NCBI RefSeq assembly: GCF_000615945.1
Contig: NZ_BAMO01000017.1
Coordinates: 21,476-85,475 of the forward strand
Origin: Caldalkalibacillus mannanilyticus JCM 10596
Lineage (GTDB): Bacteria > Bacillota > Bacilli > Caldalkalibacillales > JCM-10596
Reading direction: 5' to 3'
Length of the DNA stretch: 64,000 bases
The notes below the pieces were generated by a model, which saw only the letters and a program-made list of their open reading frames with translations, was not told the DNA's origin and ran no database searches. Shown piece after piece: positions 44,425 through 53,194 of this stretch. Numbering within the stretch: the stretch's first letter is position 1; every line of letters begins with the position of its first letter. A program made the position numbers and the translations under genes.

Positions 44425-47259
44425 ATGGTTAATGAAAAAAATAGAATACTTTTCTTGATTGGACTGGTTTCCCTCCTGATTTTTTCTCATATACTTCCTT
44501 TAAATGGATCTCTCCAGCGACAAGTAATGGCAGAGCATAATAAACACTCAACGGAAGCAGAGCCTAAGAAGTCGAAGAGTATAGACTTTCCTGCGGAGTA
44601 TGAAGAGCAAAAAGAATGGATTGTCAAATGGAAAGAGGGGGCTGCTCAACCCAAATCTGATTTGTTTGTCGTGCTAGAGGCAGATCCAGAAAGAAGACTT
44701 CTATTAGTGGAATTAAAACCGACGACTTCGATTGATCAGTGGTATATGACTTGGAGTCAAAAGAAAGAGATAGAGTATGTAGAGCCAAACTTACCTATGA
44801 AGATAAGCACCAGACCAAATGATCCAGAATATACGAAACAGACCTATTTAAGAAGCATCCGAGCGGAAGAGGGATGGAAAATAGAACGTGAGAACAAGCA
44901 AGTCACGATAGCCATTCTAGATACTGGAGTGGATTTGCAGCATCCTGATCTGAAGGATCAATTGGTATCAGGAGTAAATATGATTGACTCTAAAAAATCA
45001 GCACAGGATGATAATGGACATGGTACACAGATTGCAGGTGTGCTAGGTGCTAGGTCGAACAATAATGAAGGGATATCCGGAATTTTGTGGTCGACGAAGA
45101 TCATGCCTATAAAAGTGCTCGATCATGGGGGCGAAGGGAAGCCATTTACCGTAAGTCAAGGGATCTATTACGCTATTGACAAGGGGGTCTCCATCGTCCT
45201 TCTTTCTTTAGGCGACAGAATCTACACGAAAACGATGCAGGAAGCAGTAGAACTGGCAGAAGAGAAAGGAATACTCGTGATTGCAGCTACAGGGAATGAA
45301 GGTGGCAGAGTCAATTATCCCGCTGCTTTTCCGACAGTGTTAGGGGTAGGAGCTCTGACTCCTAAACAAGCCCCGGCTTCTTATTCTAACAGTGGACCAG
45401 AAACCGGTGTGGTGGCAATGGGGGATGTCTATACGACACAGCTTAGAGGGAAATATGGCCCTGCTTCAGGAACATCTATGGCAGCACCACAAGTAGCCGG
45501 ACTTGCGGCATTGATTATGAAAAAATACCCGCGCTTAACCGTTAGTGAAGTGCGCAATCACATCTATTACACGTCACGGGATGTGCATAGCAGAGGCTGG
45601 GATACCCAGACTGGACATGGCTTAATTGACATAGGAAAAGCCTTGCAAACGGAGCCAGTGGCAGATATCTATGAACCAAATAATTCCTTAAACGCAGCAA
45701 GTATGTTTCCTATTGAAACGATGATTCGAGCTGAGTTAAGAAATAAAGAAGACGAGGATTGGTTTAAGATCGAGGCACCCTATCGAGGCAAAATAGAGTT
45801 TAATGTGAAGGTTGATATGCTTAAAAATGATGGAATTGATCTTTCCTTTTTTCCAAGCGGAAAATCTGCCAATTCCCAAACTTTTAATGTTAAGAAAGAG
45901 AGAAAACTGACCGTTACTATACCTAAAGGAACTTCTTATATCAAAGTGAAATATAATCAAAAGGAAAGAAGGCCCACTCCTCTTGGATATGAAATCGTAA
46001 GTGAATTTACAATCTATGAGGATGCCCAACAGCCTAATGATACACGTTCACAAGCCACTAGAATGGATGGCAAAGGGAAGGTCTATACAGGAACCTTTCA
46101 TAAGGATGGGTTGATGGATTGGTATTACATGGATGTACCTAAAAAAGGAGAAATAGATTTACAGGTAACGGTAGATACGGTTCGAATCGACCCTGTTATT
46201 ATCATAGAAACACCAGACTCTCGCTCCTTGAAGGTAGATGAGGGGAATGTAAATAATGGTCAGGAAGAACGCTGGATTCAAGAGGTAGAACCTGGGCGTT
46301 ATTATTTTAGAGTGAACCATTACTATGGACATAAGGTAAATGGGGAATATTATTTGCGCTTGAACTACAGACCATTTTTTGAAGATCCGTATGAACCTAA
46401 TAATACAAAGGATCTAGCGACAAGAATTCAATTGGGCTCTTTCTATGAGGCGAATATCCACCAACATGAAGATATTGATTTATATAGAGTTCAAGTAGCT
46501 AAGGAAAACTATTTAAATATTTCTCTAGCTGACTTACCTCCACATGTGGGCTTACATGCTAGTTTACTAGGGCAGGATATGAAGCCGATCACCAGCTATA
46601 AGCAGAGGGGCAACGAATCTAGCTTCTCCTTGGGAGATAAAGTAAAGCCAGGGGTTTATTTTATACAAATCATTGCGGACAAGCCCTTTAAATTTAATTC
46701 CTATAAGCTACAGGCTACAGAGCAAGAGCTCATCCAGGGCTTCAGGGATATTAAAGGTCATTGGGCTGAACAAGAGATTGTCAAAGCAGCTAGAGCAGGA
46801 ATCATTAGCGGGATGGGGGACTATCGTTTTCAGCCTAATGGAACGATGACCAGAGCAACAACAGCCGTCATATTGCAGAGAGTCTATCAATATCCTAAGC
46901 CTTCTTCCTCTCAACGGTTTAAGGATGTATCTACTGCTCACTGGGCATATGATTCTATTGACCGTGTCAGTGGGGCGCTCGTCATGAGAGGATTTAAAGA
47001 TGGAACGTTTGGATTAGAACAGAGTCTAACTAGAGCTGAAGTTGCCGTCATATTTGACCGTATCTTGTTATTGGAACAAGGAAATATATCCATCCCAGAG
47101 TTTAAGGATGTACCAAAAGATCACTGGGCGTACTCCTCAGTCATGCGCTTAGCCGAAGCTGGTTTATTAAGAGGAGATAAAGCAGGGACATTTCGCCCAA
47201 ATCAGGCAATCTCTCGGGCTGAATTTGTCACGCTCATGAATAGAATACAAGCTAAATAA
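44425..47259 (+). CDS. Subtilisin-like (S8) protease with PPC-like repeats and three SLH domains
   Basis: The 944-residue protein has a signal peptide or anchor (residues 8-22), a propeptide-like region with EWIVKWKEGAA, and a subtilase domain with Asp166 (AILDTGVDLQHPD), His199 (GHGTQIAGV) and Ser351 (GTSMAAPQVAG). Three beta modules with EPNNSLNAASMF, QPNDTRSQATRM and EPNNTKDLATRI starts follow, typical of bacterial pre-peptidase C-terminal repeats. Three canonical SLH domains (FRDIKGHWAEQEI, FKDVSTAHWAYDS, FKDVPKDHWAYSS) close it. It should be a wall-anchored protease that processes surface proteins or feeds on peptides. The start follows AAAGGAGGG. It is the last large gene of the surface island. 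Confidence 0.93.
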   Translation: MVNEKNRILFLIGLVSLLIFSHILPLNGSLQRQVMAEHNKHSTEAEPKKSKSIDFPAEYEEQKEWIVKWKEGAAQPKSDLFVVLEADPERRLLLVELKPTTSIDQWYMTWSQKKEIEYVEPNLPMKISTRPNDPEYTKQTYLRSIRAEEGWKIERENKQVTIAILDTGVDLQHPDLKDQLVSGVNMIDSKKSAQDDNGHGTQIAGVLGARSNNNEGISGILWSTKIMPIKVLDHGGEGKPFTVSQGIYYAIDKGVSIVLLSLGDRIYTKTMQEAVELAEEKGILVIAATGNEGGRVNYPAAFPTVLGVGALTPKQAPASYSNSGPETGVVAMGDVYTTQLRGKYGPASGTSMAAPQVAGLAALIMKKYPRLTVSEVRNHIYYTSRDVHSRGWDTQTGHGLIDIGKALQTEPVADIYEPNNSLNAASMFPIETMIRAELRNKEDEDWFKIEAPYRGKIEFNVKVDMLKNDGIDLSFFPSGKSANSQTFNVKKERKLTVTIPKGTSYIKVKYNQKERRPTPLGYEIVSEFTIYEDAQQPNDTRSQATRMDGKGKVYTGTFHKDGLMDWYYMDVPKKGEIDLQVTVDTVRIDPVIIIETPDSRSLKVDEGNVNNGQEERWIQEVEPGRYYFRVNHYYGHKVNGEYYLRLNYRPFFEDPYEPNNTKDLATRIQLGSFYEANIHQHEDIDLYRVQVAKENYLNISLADLPPHVGLHASLLGQDMKPITSYKQRGNESSFSLGDKVKPGVYFIQIIADKPFKFNSYKLQATEQELIQGFRDIKGHWAEQEIVKAARAGIISGMGDYRFQPNGTMTRATTAVILQRVYQYPKPSSSQRFKDVSTAHWAYDSIDRVSGALVMRGFKDGTFGLEQSLTRAEVAVIFDRILLLEQGNISIPEFKDVPKDHWAYSSVMRLAEAGLLRGDKAGTFRPNQAISRAEFVTLMNRIQAK

Positions 47260-47281
47260 AGATGGGGAAGGGGAACTTAGT

Positions 47282-47757
47282 TTGAAAAAATGGGGAAAAA
47301 TAGTAGGGACAGCTATACTTTTTGGAGCGCTTTATGTAGGGACTGCGGCATCTGCCAATTCAGCCATTCCAGCTCTGGAGAAGATCCGCTTATTACAAAA
47401 TCTTATCTTGATGAACAAATCGCCAAATTAAAAAGAGAAGTCGGAAGTGGTGGAAGTAGCGGAGGAATCGTAACAGATGGAGGATCTGATCACAAGCTGG
47501 TGGTTGAGCAATTACAGTCTGGACAATCCCTCATCGCCGCAGAGGGCACAGAAGTCATCGTTCGAACGGGTCAAGTCATCGGAATTTCCAGTAAAGATGG
47601 AAATGGAATTCCTAATGTGACTGCAGGAACAGATATTAAGGGAACGACGATACCGCATAATAACTTATTACTATTTCCACGTAATGATGGCAGAGGAGTC
47701 CATGTTGTCAAAGGGCCAAGTCATATTATGGTTAGAGGAAGCTATGAAATAAGATAA
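47282..47757 (+). CDS. Small exported protein of unknown function, one frameshift
   Basis: TTG 47282 follows GGGGAAGGGG and encodes the signal peptide MKKWGKIVGTAILFGALYVG with ASANSAIP at its end. The frame then shifts by one missing base near 47374 ('ccagctctggag', probably 'ccagctcctggag') into EDPLITKSYLDEQIAKL, a Gly/Ser linker and a conserved-looking beta domain (GQSLIAAEGTEVIVRTGQ, HNNLLLFPRNDGRGV). The corrected length is about 158 residues. The C-terminal half resembles small Paenibacillaceae hypothetical proteins, but I cannot name the family. It follows the subtilase gene by 22 bases and is probably in the same operon. Confidence 0.65.
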
Positions 47758-47761
47758 AAAA

Positions 47762-47801
47762 TAACGAGGCTGACAGGAATATACCTGAAGCCTCGTTTTT
47801 A
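47762..47801. terminator. Bidirectional terminator between convergent genes
   Basis: AACGAGGC and GCCTCGTT pair with an inner AGG/CCT pairing. T run on the plus strand, T-rich on the minus strand. It serves the exported protein gene and the Spo0E-like gene. Confidence 0.8.
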
Positions 47802-47814
47802 TATTCAGTGTAGA

Positions 47815-47991
47815 TTATTTTTTAGGTTTCATTTTTTTTACTACATTAATTTCATTGAGTAGCTGATCTAACTCTTGACTTAGCTGCACGATCATTGGAT
47901 GTGTAAAGTCTTGATAGACCTTGATTCTCTCATGTAACATATGTCTTTTTATTTCGATTTCATTGTATAATCTATCAAGTTTTTTTATCAG
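47815..47991 (-). CDS. Spo0E-like aspartyl-phosphate phosphatase
   Basis: This short gene (about 58 residues) fits the Spo0E family: two helices joined by a turn, with HPMIVQLSQELDQLLNEI carrying the SQELD signature and a preceding ERIKVYQDFTH segment. Such proteins remove phosphate from Spo0A and delay sporulation. The start is uncertain. The reading frame opens after AAGGGGGGAG, and the best-spaced codon is CTG at 47991 (reading LIKKLDRLYNEI); no ATG lies upstream in frame. An internal ATG at 47940 would remove the first helix. Either CTG is used or a base is missing. Two Spo0A boxes lie upstream, suggesting feedback control. Confidence 0.75.
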   Translation of the reverse strand: MIKKLDRLYNEIEIKRHMLHERIKVYQDFTHPMIVQLSQELDQLLNEINVVKKMKPKK

Positions 47992-48022
47992 AGGTTCTCC
48001 CCCCTTAATTGTGTGTAAAATT

Positions 48023-48082
48023 ATTTTACTACAGCTGCTTCTTTAGTCAAATAAGTTCGACAAAGGTTTCTTCCATTCGACA
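48023..48082 (-). promoter_or_regulatory. Promoter of the Spo0E-like gene with two perfect Spo0A boxes
   Basis: On the minus strand: TGTCGAA at 48082-48076, TGTCGAA at 48062-48056 (20 bases apart, two helical turns), then TTGACT at 48050-48045, 16 bases, and TAAAAT at 48028-48023. Both heptamers match the 0A box exactly. Boxes just upstream of -35 fit activation by Spo0A~P. They also lie upstream of the divergent gene at 48180. Confidence 0.6.
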
Positions 48083-48179
48083 GTAAGTATTGTTCATAAA
48101 TCCGTCATTGAATTGTAAAGAGATGATCATAGCTATGCTGTAGGTGACGTGCTAAAATATTGTCAAAGGAGATGATATC

Positions 48180-48572
48180 ATGAAAAAACGTACAGTACAA
48201 TTATTTTTTATCGGAATGTTGTCCATCATCTTATTAGCAGGTTGTGGATCTTCCGCGAATAATACCGAAGCAGAAAAGCCACAAGCTCCAGCTGAAACAG
48301 TAGCTGAAGGCGACGTACAGGAGCTAGTCATTACGGCTTCCAACTGGGAATTTGATCAAGAAGTTTATGAAGTAAAAGCAGGTTCACCAGTAAAGGTGAG
48401 TATCAATAATGCTCAAGGCTACCATACACTAAAAATCAATGGGATCGACGTAGAAGTTAAACCAAATGAACCAGCGCAATTTACTGCTGAGCCAGGTGAA
48501 TACGAGATCATATGCAGTATTCCTTGTGGTGCAGGGCATGCAGAAATGAAATCTACTCTTGTTGTCAATTAA
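48180..48572 (+). CDS. Cupredoxin lipoprotein with CuA-type copper site
   Basis: The 130-residue protein has a lipoprotein signal (LLAGC, Cys22), a short Glu/Pro/Ala linker, and a cupredoxin fold similar to the soluble domain of cytochrome c oxidase subunit II. Copper ligands fit the CuA pattern: His82 in GYHTL, Cys112, Cys116 and His120 in CSIPCGAGH, and Met123. There is no transmembrane hairpin as in true subunit II and no oxidase genes nearby, so it probably acts as a stand-alone electron carrier or copper donor on the outer membrane face. It is a single-gene unit, divergent from the Spo0E-like gene. Confidence 0.88.
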   Translation: MKKRTVQLFFIGMLSIILLAGCGSSANNTEAEKPQAPAETVAEGDVQELVITASNWEFDQEVYEVKAGSPVKVSINNAQGYHTLKINGIDVEVKPNEPAQFTAEPGEYEIICSIPCGAGHAEMKSTLVVN

Positions 48573-48620
48573 TATACCCCAAAAATATGCTCTAAAAACA
48601 AAAAAAATATTGAAAGTTCA

Positions 48621-48649
48621 TTGACAGTTTCCTTGAAATAAGATAGGAT
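48621..48649 (+). promoter_or_regulatory. Sigma-A promoter of the SAM riboswitch-metK transcript
   Basis: Perfect TTGACA, 17 bases, TAGGAT, ending 16 bases before the first conserved riboswitch stem. Confidence 0.8.
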
Positions 48650-48665
48650 ATGTCGTGAACGGATA

Positions 48666-48853
48666 CTCTTATCCTGAGTAAGTGAGAGGGACAGGCCCGA
48701 TGACACTCGGCAACCGTCACCAGTTTTCTAGGTGAAAGGTGCTAACCTGCAGAAAATAGATACATTATTTTTCTGAAAGATAAGAGGCGAAAGGTATGAG
48801 AGAATTTCTACGCCTTTTTCTTCATGAAATCTTCATGGAAAAAGGCTTTTTTT
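48666..48853 (+). promoter_or_regulatory. SAM-I (S-box) riboswitch with terminator
   Basis: The aptamer spans 48666-48786. P1 is CTCTTATC paired with GATAAGAG. The conserved core AGAGGGACAGGCCCGATGA, then CTCGGCAACC, the CACC/GGTG arm and GGTGCTAACCTGC match the S-box consensus. The terminator GCCTTTTTC and GAAAAAGGC with seven T is at 48812-48853. High S-adenosylmethionine should favour termination before metK, which starts at 48936. This is the standard feedback for SAM synthetase in Bacillales. Confidence 0.95.
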
Positions 48854-48935
48854 CGTGCTTTGATGTTGAGGAAATGAGTACCGTATCGGATTATTGAATA
48901 TACTATTGGATAAAGGAAAGGGAGGAAGAAAAAGA

Positions 48936-50150
48936 ATGACTTTACAAAAAGGGCATCGTTTGTTTACTTCAGAATCAGTAACGGAAGGTCATCCAGACAA
49001 AATATGCGATCAGATCTCTGATGCCATATTAGATGCTATTATAGCAAAAGACCCAAATGCGCGCGTTGCTTGCGAAGTTTCCGTTAGTACTGGGCTTGTG
49101 CTTGTTGCTGGTGAGATTACAACAAGCTGCTACGTGGATATTCCTAAAATCGTTCGTAAAACCATTAAAGAGATTGGCTATGTCCGAGCTAAATATGGAT
49201 TTGACTCAGAAACATGCTCCGTGCTAACAGCCATTAATGAACAATCTCCTGATATTGCTATGGGAGTGGACAAGGCTCTAGAAGCAAGAGAAGGTCAAAT
49301 GAGTGATGATGAAATCGAAGCAATTGGGGCAGGAGACCAAGGGTTAATGTTCGGCTTTGCTTGCAATGAAACACCAGAACTTATGCCATTACCTATTTCT
49401 TTATCACATAAGCTGGCTAGAAGGCTTAGCAAAGTAAGAAAAGAAGAAATTATAGATTATTTGCGTCCTGATGCCAAGACTCAAGTAACGGTTCAATACG
49501 ATGAGAACAATAAGCCTGTTCGTATTGAAACGATTGTTATTTCTACACAGCATCATCCAGAAGCAAGCAATGAGCAGATCAGACATGATTTAATGGAGCA
49601 AGTCATTAAACCAACCATACCTGCTGAGCTATTAGATGAAAACACCAAGTATTTTATTAACCCAACAGGTCGATTTGTTATTGGTGGACCACAAGGAGAT
49701 GCTGGACTTACTGGAAGAAAAATCATTGTGGATACATACGGAGGGTATGCTCGCCATGGAGGTGGGGCTTTCTCAGGAAAAGATCCAACTAAAGTAGACC
49801 GTTCAGCGGCGTATGCTGCTCGCTATGTAGCAAAAAATATTGTAGCTGCAGGACTGGCAGACAAGGTAGAGGTCCAACTTGCTTATGCTATAGGAGTTGC
49901 TCAGCCAGTTTCCATCGCTGTAGATACATTTGGTTCAGGAAAAATTGGCGATGATGATTTAGCTGAGATTGTGAGGCAGAATTTTGACCTTCGTCCAGCA
50001 GGGATCATTAAAGAATTAGATCTTAGACGTCCGATTTATCGCCAAACAGCTGCGTATGGTCATTTTGGCCGTAATGATCTCAATGTGCCATGGGAAAAAA
50101 CAGATAAAGCGGAGCAATTGAAACAAGCGGCTTCTGCATTAACTAAATAA
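48936..50150 (+). CDS. metK: S-adenosylmethionine synthetase
   Basis: The enzyme has about 404 residues and makes SAM from methionine and ATP in the cytoplasm. Signature motifs are [32 protein letters not shown] and [18 protein letters not shown], all intact. ATG 48936 follows GGGAGG; an upstream in-frame ATG at 48894 lies inside the leader and would add 14 unrelated residues. It is a single gene controlled by the SAM riboswitch upstream, with a terminator at 50186. Confidence 0.98.
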   Translation: MTLQKGHRLFTSESVTEGHPDKICDQISDAILDAIIAKDPNARVACEVSVSTGLVLVAGEITTSCYVDIPKIVRKTIKEIGYVRAKYGFDSETCSVLTAINEQSPDIAMGVDKALEAREGQMSDDEIEAIGAGDQGLMFGFACNETPELMPLPISLSHKLARRLSKVRKEEIIDYLRPDAKTQVTVQYDENNKPVRIETIVISTQHHPEASNEQIRHDLMEQVIKPTIPAELLDENTKYFINPTGRFVIGGPQGDAGLTGRKIIVDTYGGYARHGGGAFSGKDPTKVDRSAAYAARYVAKNIVAAGLADKVEVQLAYAIGVAQPVSIAVDTFGSGKIGDDDLAEIVRQNFDLRPAGIIKELDLRRPIYRQTAAYGHFGRNDLNVPWEKTDKAEQLKQAASALTK

Positions 50151-50185
50151 CCCGATTTCAGGATTTATCAAGCTTTTCTTGGAGA

Positions 50186-50230
50186 TGTCTTGTCTGCACT
50201 TAACGGTGCGAGGCAGGACATTTTCTTTTT
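50186..50230 (+). terminator. Terminator after metK
   Basis: TGTCTTGTCTGCAC pairs with GTGCGAGGCAGGACA (with G-T pairs) and is followed by TTTTCTTTTT. Confidence 0.8.
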
Positions 50231-50442
50231 CCAGAGAATATTAGTAAGTTGAAAAGGGTTTATTTCTTGATCATAAGAAAGCAATTGTGATAAATTGGTT
50301 ATATTTCATGGCAACAAAATGAAAAATAAGAGGTATAATGGATTACAGATATAGACAAAATTTTAATCAAACAAGAATAAACATAAGCCCTACATCAGTC
50401 ATTACAGCATGAAATATATCGTTTTGGAAGGGAAATGTTCAG

Positions 50443-51575
50443 ATGTCTGTTAATATAGGAACCCTTGATTTGGTTATAGAAAAAACCATTCAAACCGTTG
50501 AGGAAAGCAAACACCAAATTTTTGAGATTGCAGAACAAGCACGTAGCGAATGTATGCATCTAAAAGCAGAGATAGAAAGCATCAAAAATGAAGTGCTCCT
50601 GATCATTGAAAAAGGGGACAAGCTTGATATGCGCTTAAAAAAATCCCGGTTTCATTTATCAGAAGTAAGCCAAAATTTTTTGTTGTATTCAGAAGAGGAT
50701 ATCAGAAATGCGTATGAAGAAGCAAATCAGCTACAGCTTGAATATTCCCTCTTGCAGGAAAAGGAAAAGCAATTAAGAACTCGACGTGATGAGATGCAGT
50801 TGCGATTAAGGAATCTAGAGCAGACAGTCGAGAAGGCAGAAGCGTTAACAACACAAATTGGAGTCGTCCTAGACTATTTATCTGGAGATATCAGACAAGC
50901 AAGCCAGGCACTTGAGGATGTTCAAGAACAGCAATTGATCGGCTTAAAAGTGATTCAGGCACAAGAAGAAGAGCGGAAAAGAGTCGCGCGCGAGATTCAC
51001 GATGGTCCGGCTCAATCATTGGCAAATGTGACACTGAGAACAGAGCTAATCGAGAAAATATTGATGCAGGATGAGATAGAGCGAGCCAAAGAAGAGCTTA
51101 ACTCGTTAAAAACAATGCTCAGGGATAGCATTGCTGATGTGAGGAGAATTATCTTTGATCTTCGCCCGATGGCGTTAGACGATCTAGGTTGATTCCTACC
51201 TTGAAAAAATATATTGAGAACATAGCCAAACAAACAGGGATAGAGTTTGAACTGAAGACCTTCGGAAAAGAAACGAGACTTCCCTCCTTGATGGAGGTCG
51301 CTATTTTCCGTCTTGTACAGGAATCCTTAACGAATGTGGTCAAACATTCTCAGGCTAAGGAATGTCTGTTAAAAGTAGAATTTCAGAAGGAAAAAATTTA
51401 TATTATTATCTCAGATAACGGAGTGGGATTCGACTTACATGATAAATCAAAGGATGGTTTTGGTTTGCTCGGAATGAAAGAAAGAATGAAGCTATTAGAG
51501 GGTGAACTAGTGGTTCAATCGACACAGGGTCGAGGAACCAAGCTTCTGCTAGCCATCCCAATTAAGTCAGAGTAG
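50443..51575 (+). CDS. degS: DegS sensor histidine kinase, one frameshift
   Basis: This is a cytoplasmic histidine kinase: a long N-terminal coiled coil (about residues 10-150), an H-box of the HisKA_3 type (RVAREIHDGPAQSLANV), and a HATPase domain with DNGVGFDL and GFGLLGMKER. It phosphorylates DegU and controls exoenzymes, motility and competence. One base is missing near 51190 ('gatctaggttgattcc', probably 'gatctaggtttgattcc'), which stops the frame. Corrected it reads MALDDLGLIPTLKKYIE, about 377 residues, close to the Bacillus subtilis length. A -10-like TATAAT at 50334 may be its promoter. Confidence 0.92.
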
Positions 51576-51595
51576 GGATAAGGAGAGGATATGTT

Positions 51596-52301
51596 ATGAA
51601 TAGTGATAGTCAAATTCGCATTGTATTGATAGATGATCATAAAATATTTCGTGAAGGTGTAAAAAAGGTGGTTGAAATGGAACCGCATTTTATTGTTGTG
51701 GGGAAGCCAATGATGGGGAAGAAGGGTTCAGTTAGTAGCAGAAATGCAACCTGATGTTGTGCTTATGGATATTAATATGCCGAAGCTTAATGGAGTAGCG
51801 GCGACAGAAGCGATTCTAGAAACGAATCCAGAAGCGAAAATTATCATCCTATCCATTCATGATGAAGAAGCTTATGTGTTTAAAACATTACAATCTGGAG
51901 CAAGTGGTTATCTCTTAAAAGAAATGGATGTTGACTCATTGGTGGAGGCCATTTCTGTGGTTGCCCACGGGGGAGCTTACGTCCATCCAAAGGTCACAGG
52001 AAAGTTAATTGATGAGTTTCGTCGAATGAGAATGGAAAAAGAACAGCATGATATGAATAGACCCTTTGCTGCAATGGCAAACATCGAGCATCAAATCCCT
52101 TATCATCTCTTGACCAAGAGGGAGTGTGAGGTTCTTCAGCTCATGGCAGAAGGGAAAAGTAATCGTGCCATTGGAGATCGATTGTACATTAGTGAGAAGA
52201 CAGTCAAAAATCATGTAAGTAATATTTTACAAAAAATGAAGGTGCAGGATCGAACACAGGCTGTTGTCGAAGCCATAAAAAGCGGCTGGGTGAGAATTTA
52301 G
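51596..52301 (+). CDS. degU: DegU response regulator, two frameshifts
   Basis: The NarL-type regulator has a receiver domain ([15 protein letters not shown], phospho-acceptor Asp in VVLMDINMP) and a C-terminal LuxR-type helix-turn-helix ([36 protein letters not shown]). Two G-runs appear one base short, near 51702 and 51725. With both restored the protein reads [21 protein letters not shown] and has about 235 residues, the usual size. The start ATG 51596 follows AAGGAGAGGAT, 21 bases after degS. Two losses 23 bases apart in a housekeeping regulator argue for sequencing error. Confidence 0.92.
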
Positions 52302-52382
52302 AAGGACATAAACGTATCTCTTAGGTCTTGAGGAACCATCAGCAGATGTAACGCATACCTTACCACAAAAGGAGGTATGGCG

Positions 52383-52760
52383 ATGCAAACCCTGATTATC
52401 TGGCTGATGGCTGCTTATGGAGTGACCGTGTGTTGGGTGCAGATTTGTCGCTGGTTACACGTTCCGAGAAAAGAGAGCGCTGTATATTACTGTATTTACA
52501 CCTATAACTCACAAGAGAAAATTGAATGGGTCATGCGCTCCCTGTTTTATTTATCTAGACTAGAAGGGCGCTCCTTTCACTATTATATTGCTGATGCCGG
52601 CTCAACGGATGATACATTGAAGATCATAGAAAAATTAATCAAGCAAGGGAATCGTATCGAAGTGATTGACTCCGATTCAGACATAGACAAGGGTGAAGAG
52701 GGAAAGATCATTTTGATTGACCTGGAGGGGTGCTATCAATGCGAATACAAAACAACCTAA
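52383..52760 (+). CDS. Short glycosyltransferase-2-like membrane-anchored protein
   Basis: The 125-residue protein has one N-terminal membrane helix (about residues 2-18), then a fragment resembling the start of a GT-A fold: YCIYTYNSQEKIEWVMRSL and ADAGSTDDTLKIIEKL. The catalytic DxD and acceptor half are absent, and the protein ends soon after a hydrophobic strand, KIILIDLEGC. It is either a reduced family with a binding role or a decayed gene. It overlaps the next gene by 22 bases, and the regular spacing suggests it is a real gene. ATG 52383 is chosen because GGAGG at 52371 is too close to ATG 52377. Confidence 0.6.
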   Translation: MQTLIIWLMAAYGVTVCWVQICRWLHVPRKESAVYYCIYTYNSQEKIEWVMRSLFYLSRLEGRSFHYYIADAGSTDDTLKIIEKLIKQGNRIEVIDSDSDIDKGEEGKIILIDLEGCYQCEYKTT

Positions 52761-53176
52761 AGCCAAACGTGGATACCTTAAAAAAAGAGAAGCAAGATGT
52801 AACTCAGAAATCATCGTTTTCTTCTGTTATTGTTCATTCAAAACAAAAATTGCACCAACAAGAATTAACGGCTCTTCTTTCCAAGATAGAGGAAAAAGGA
52901 GCTTTGCTTGCTCAGAAGATGACTGTTGAAAATGTCAGAGATTATAAAAAGCTTGTCACCCAATTTGTTGAAGAGGTTGTCCAATATGGTTTGGATATGA
53001 GTGAAAAGCATGGTTTTCAGCCTAATGGACGACCAAAGCAGTATAAAATAGTAGAGGAAATTGACCAAAAGCTTGTTGAACTGACAAATAAAGTGTTACA
53101 GGAAGAAAAGTCTGGGATTGAAATTCTAGATATGGTAGGAGAAATAAAGGGGCTATTGATCAATCTGTATATGTAA
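52739..53176 (+). CDS. YaaR (DUF327) family protein
   Basis: The 145-residue protein matches the YaaR family: a helical protein with TVENVRDYKKLVTQFVEEVV, KIVEEIDQKLVELTNKVL and a final EIKGLLINLY. It has no signal or membrane helix. The role is unknown, but members often lie near flagellar or signal genes, as here. I prefer ATG 52739, eight bases after GGAGGGG, to the GTG at 52730, which is inside that ribosome site. It is translated from within the end of the preceding gene. Confidence 0.8.
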   Translation: MRIQNNLKPNVDTLKKEKQDVTQKSSFSSVIVHSKQKLHQQELTALLSKIEEKGALLAQKMTVENVRDYKKLVTQFVEEVVQYGLDMSEKHGFQPNGRPKQYKIVEEIDQKLVELTNKVLQEEKSGIEILDMVGEIKGLLINLYM

Positions 53177-53194
53177 AGCTGTAGGAAAGAGTTG

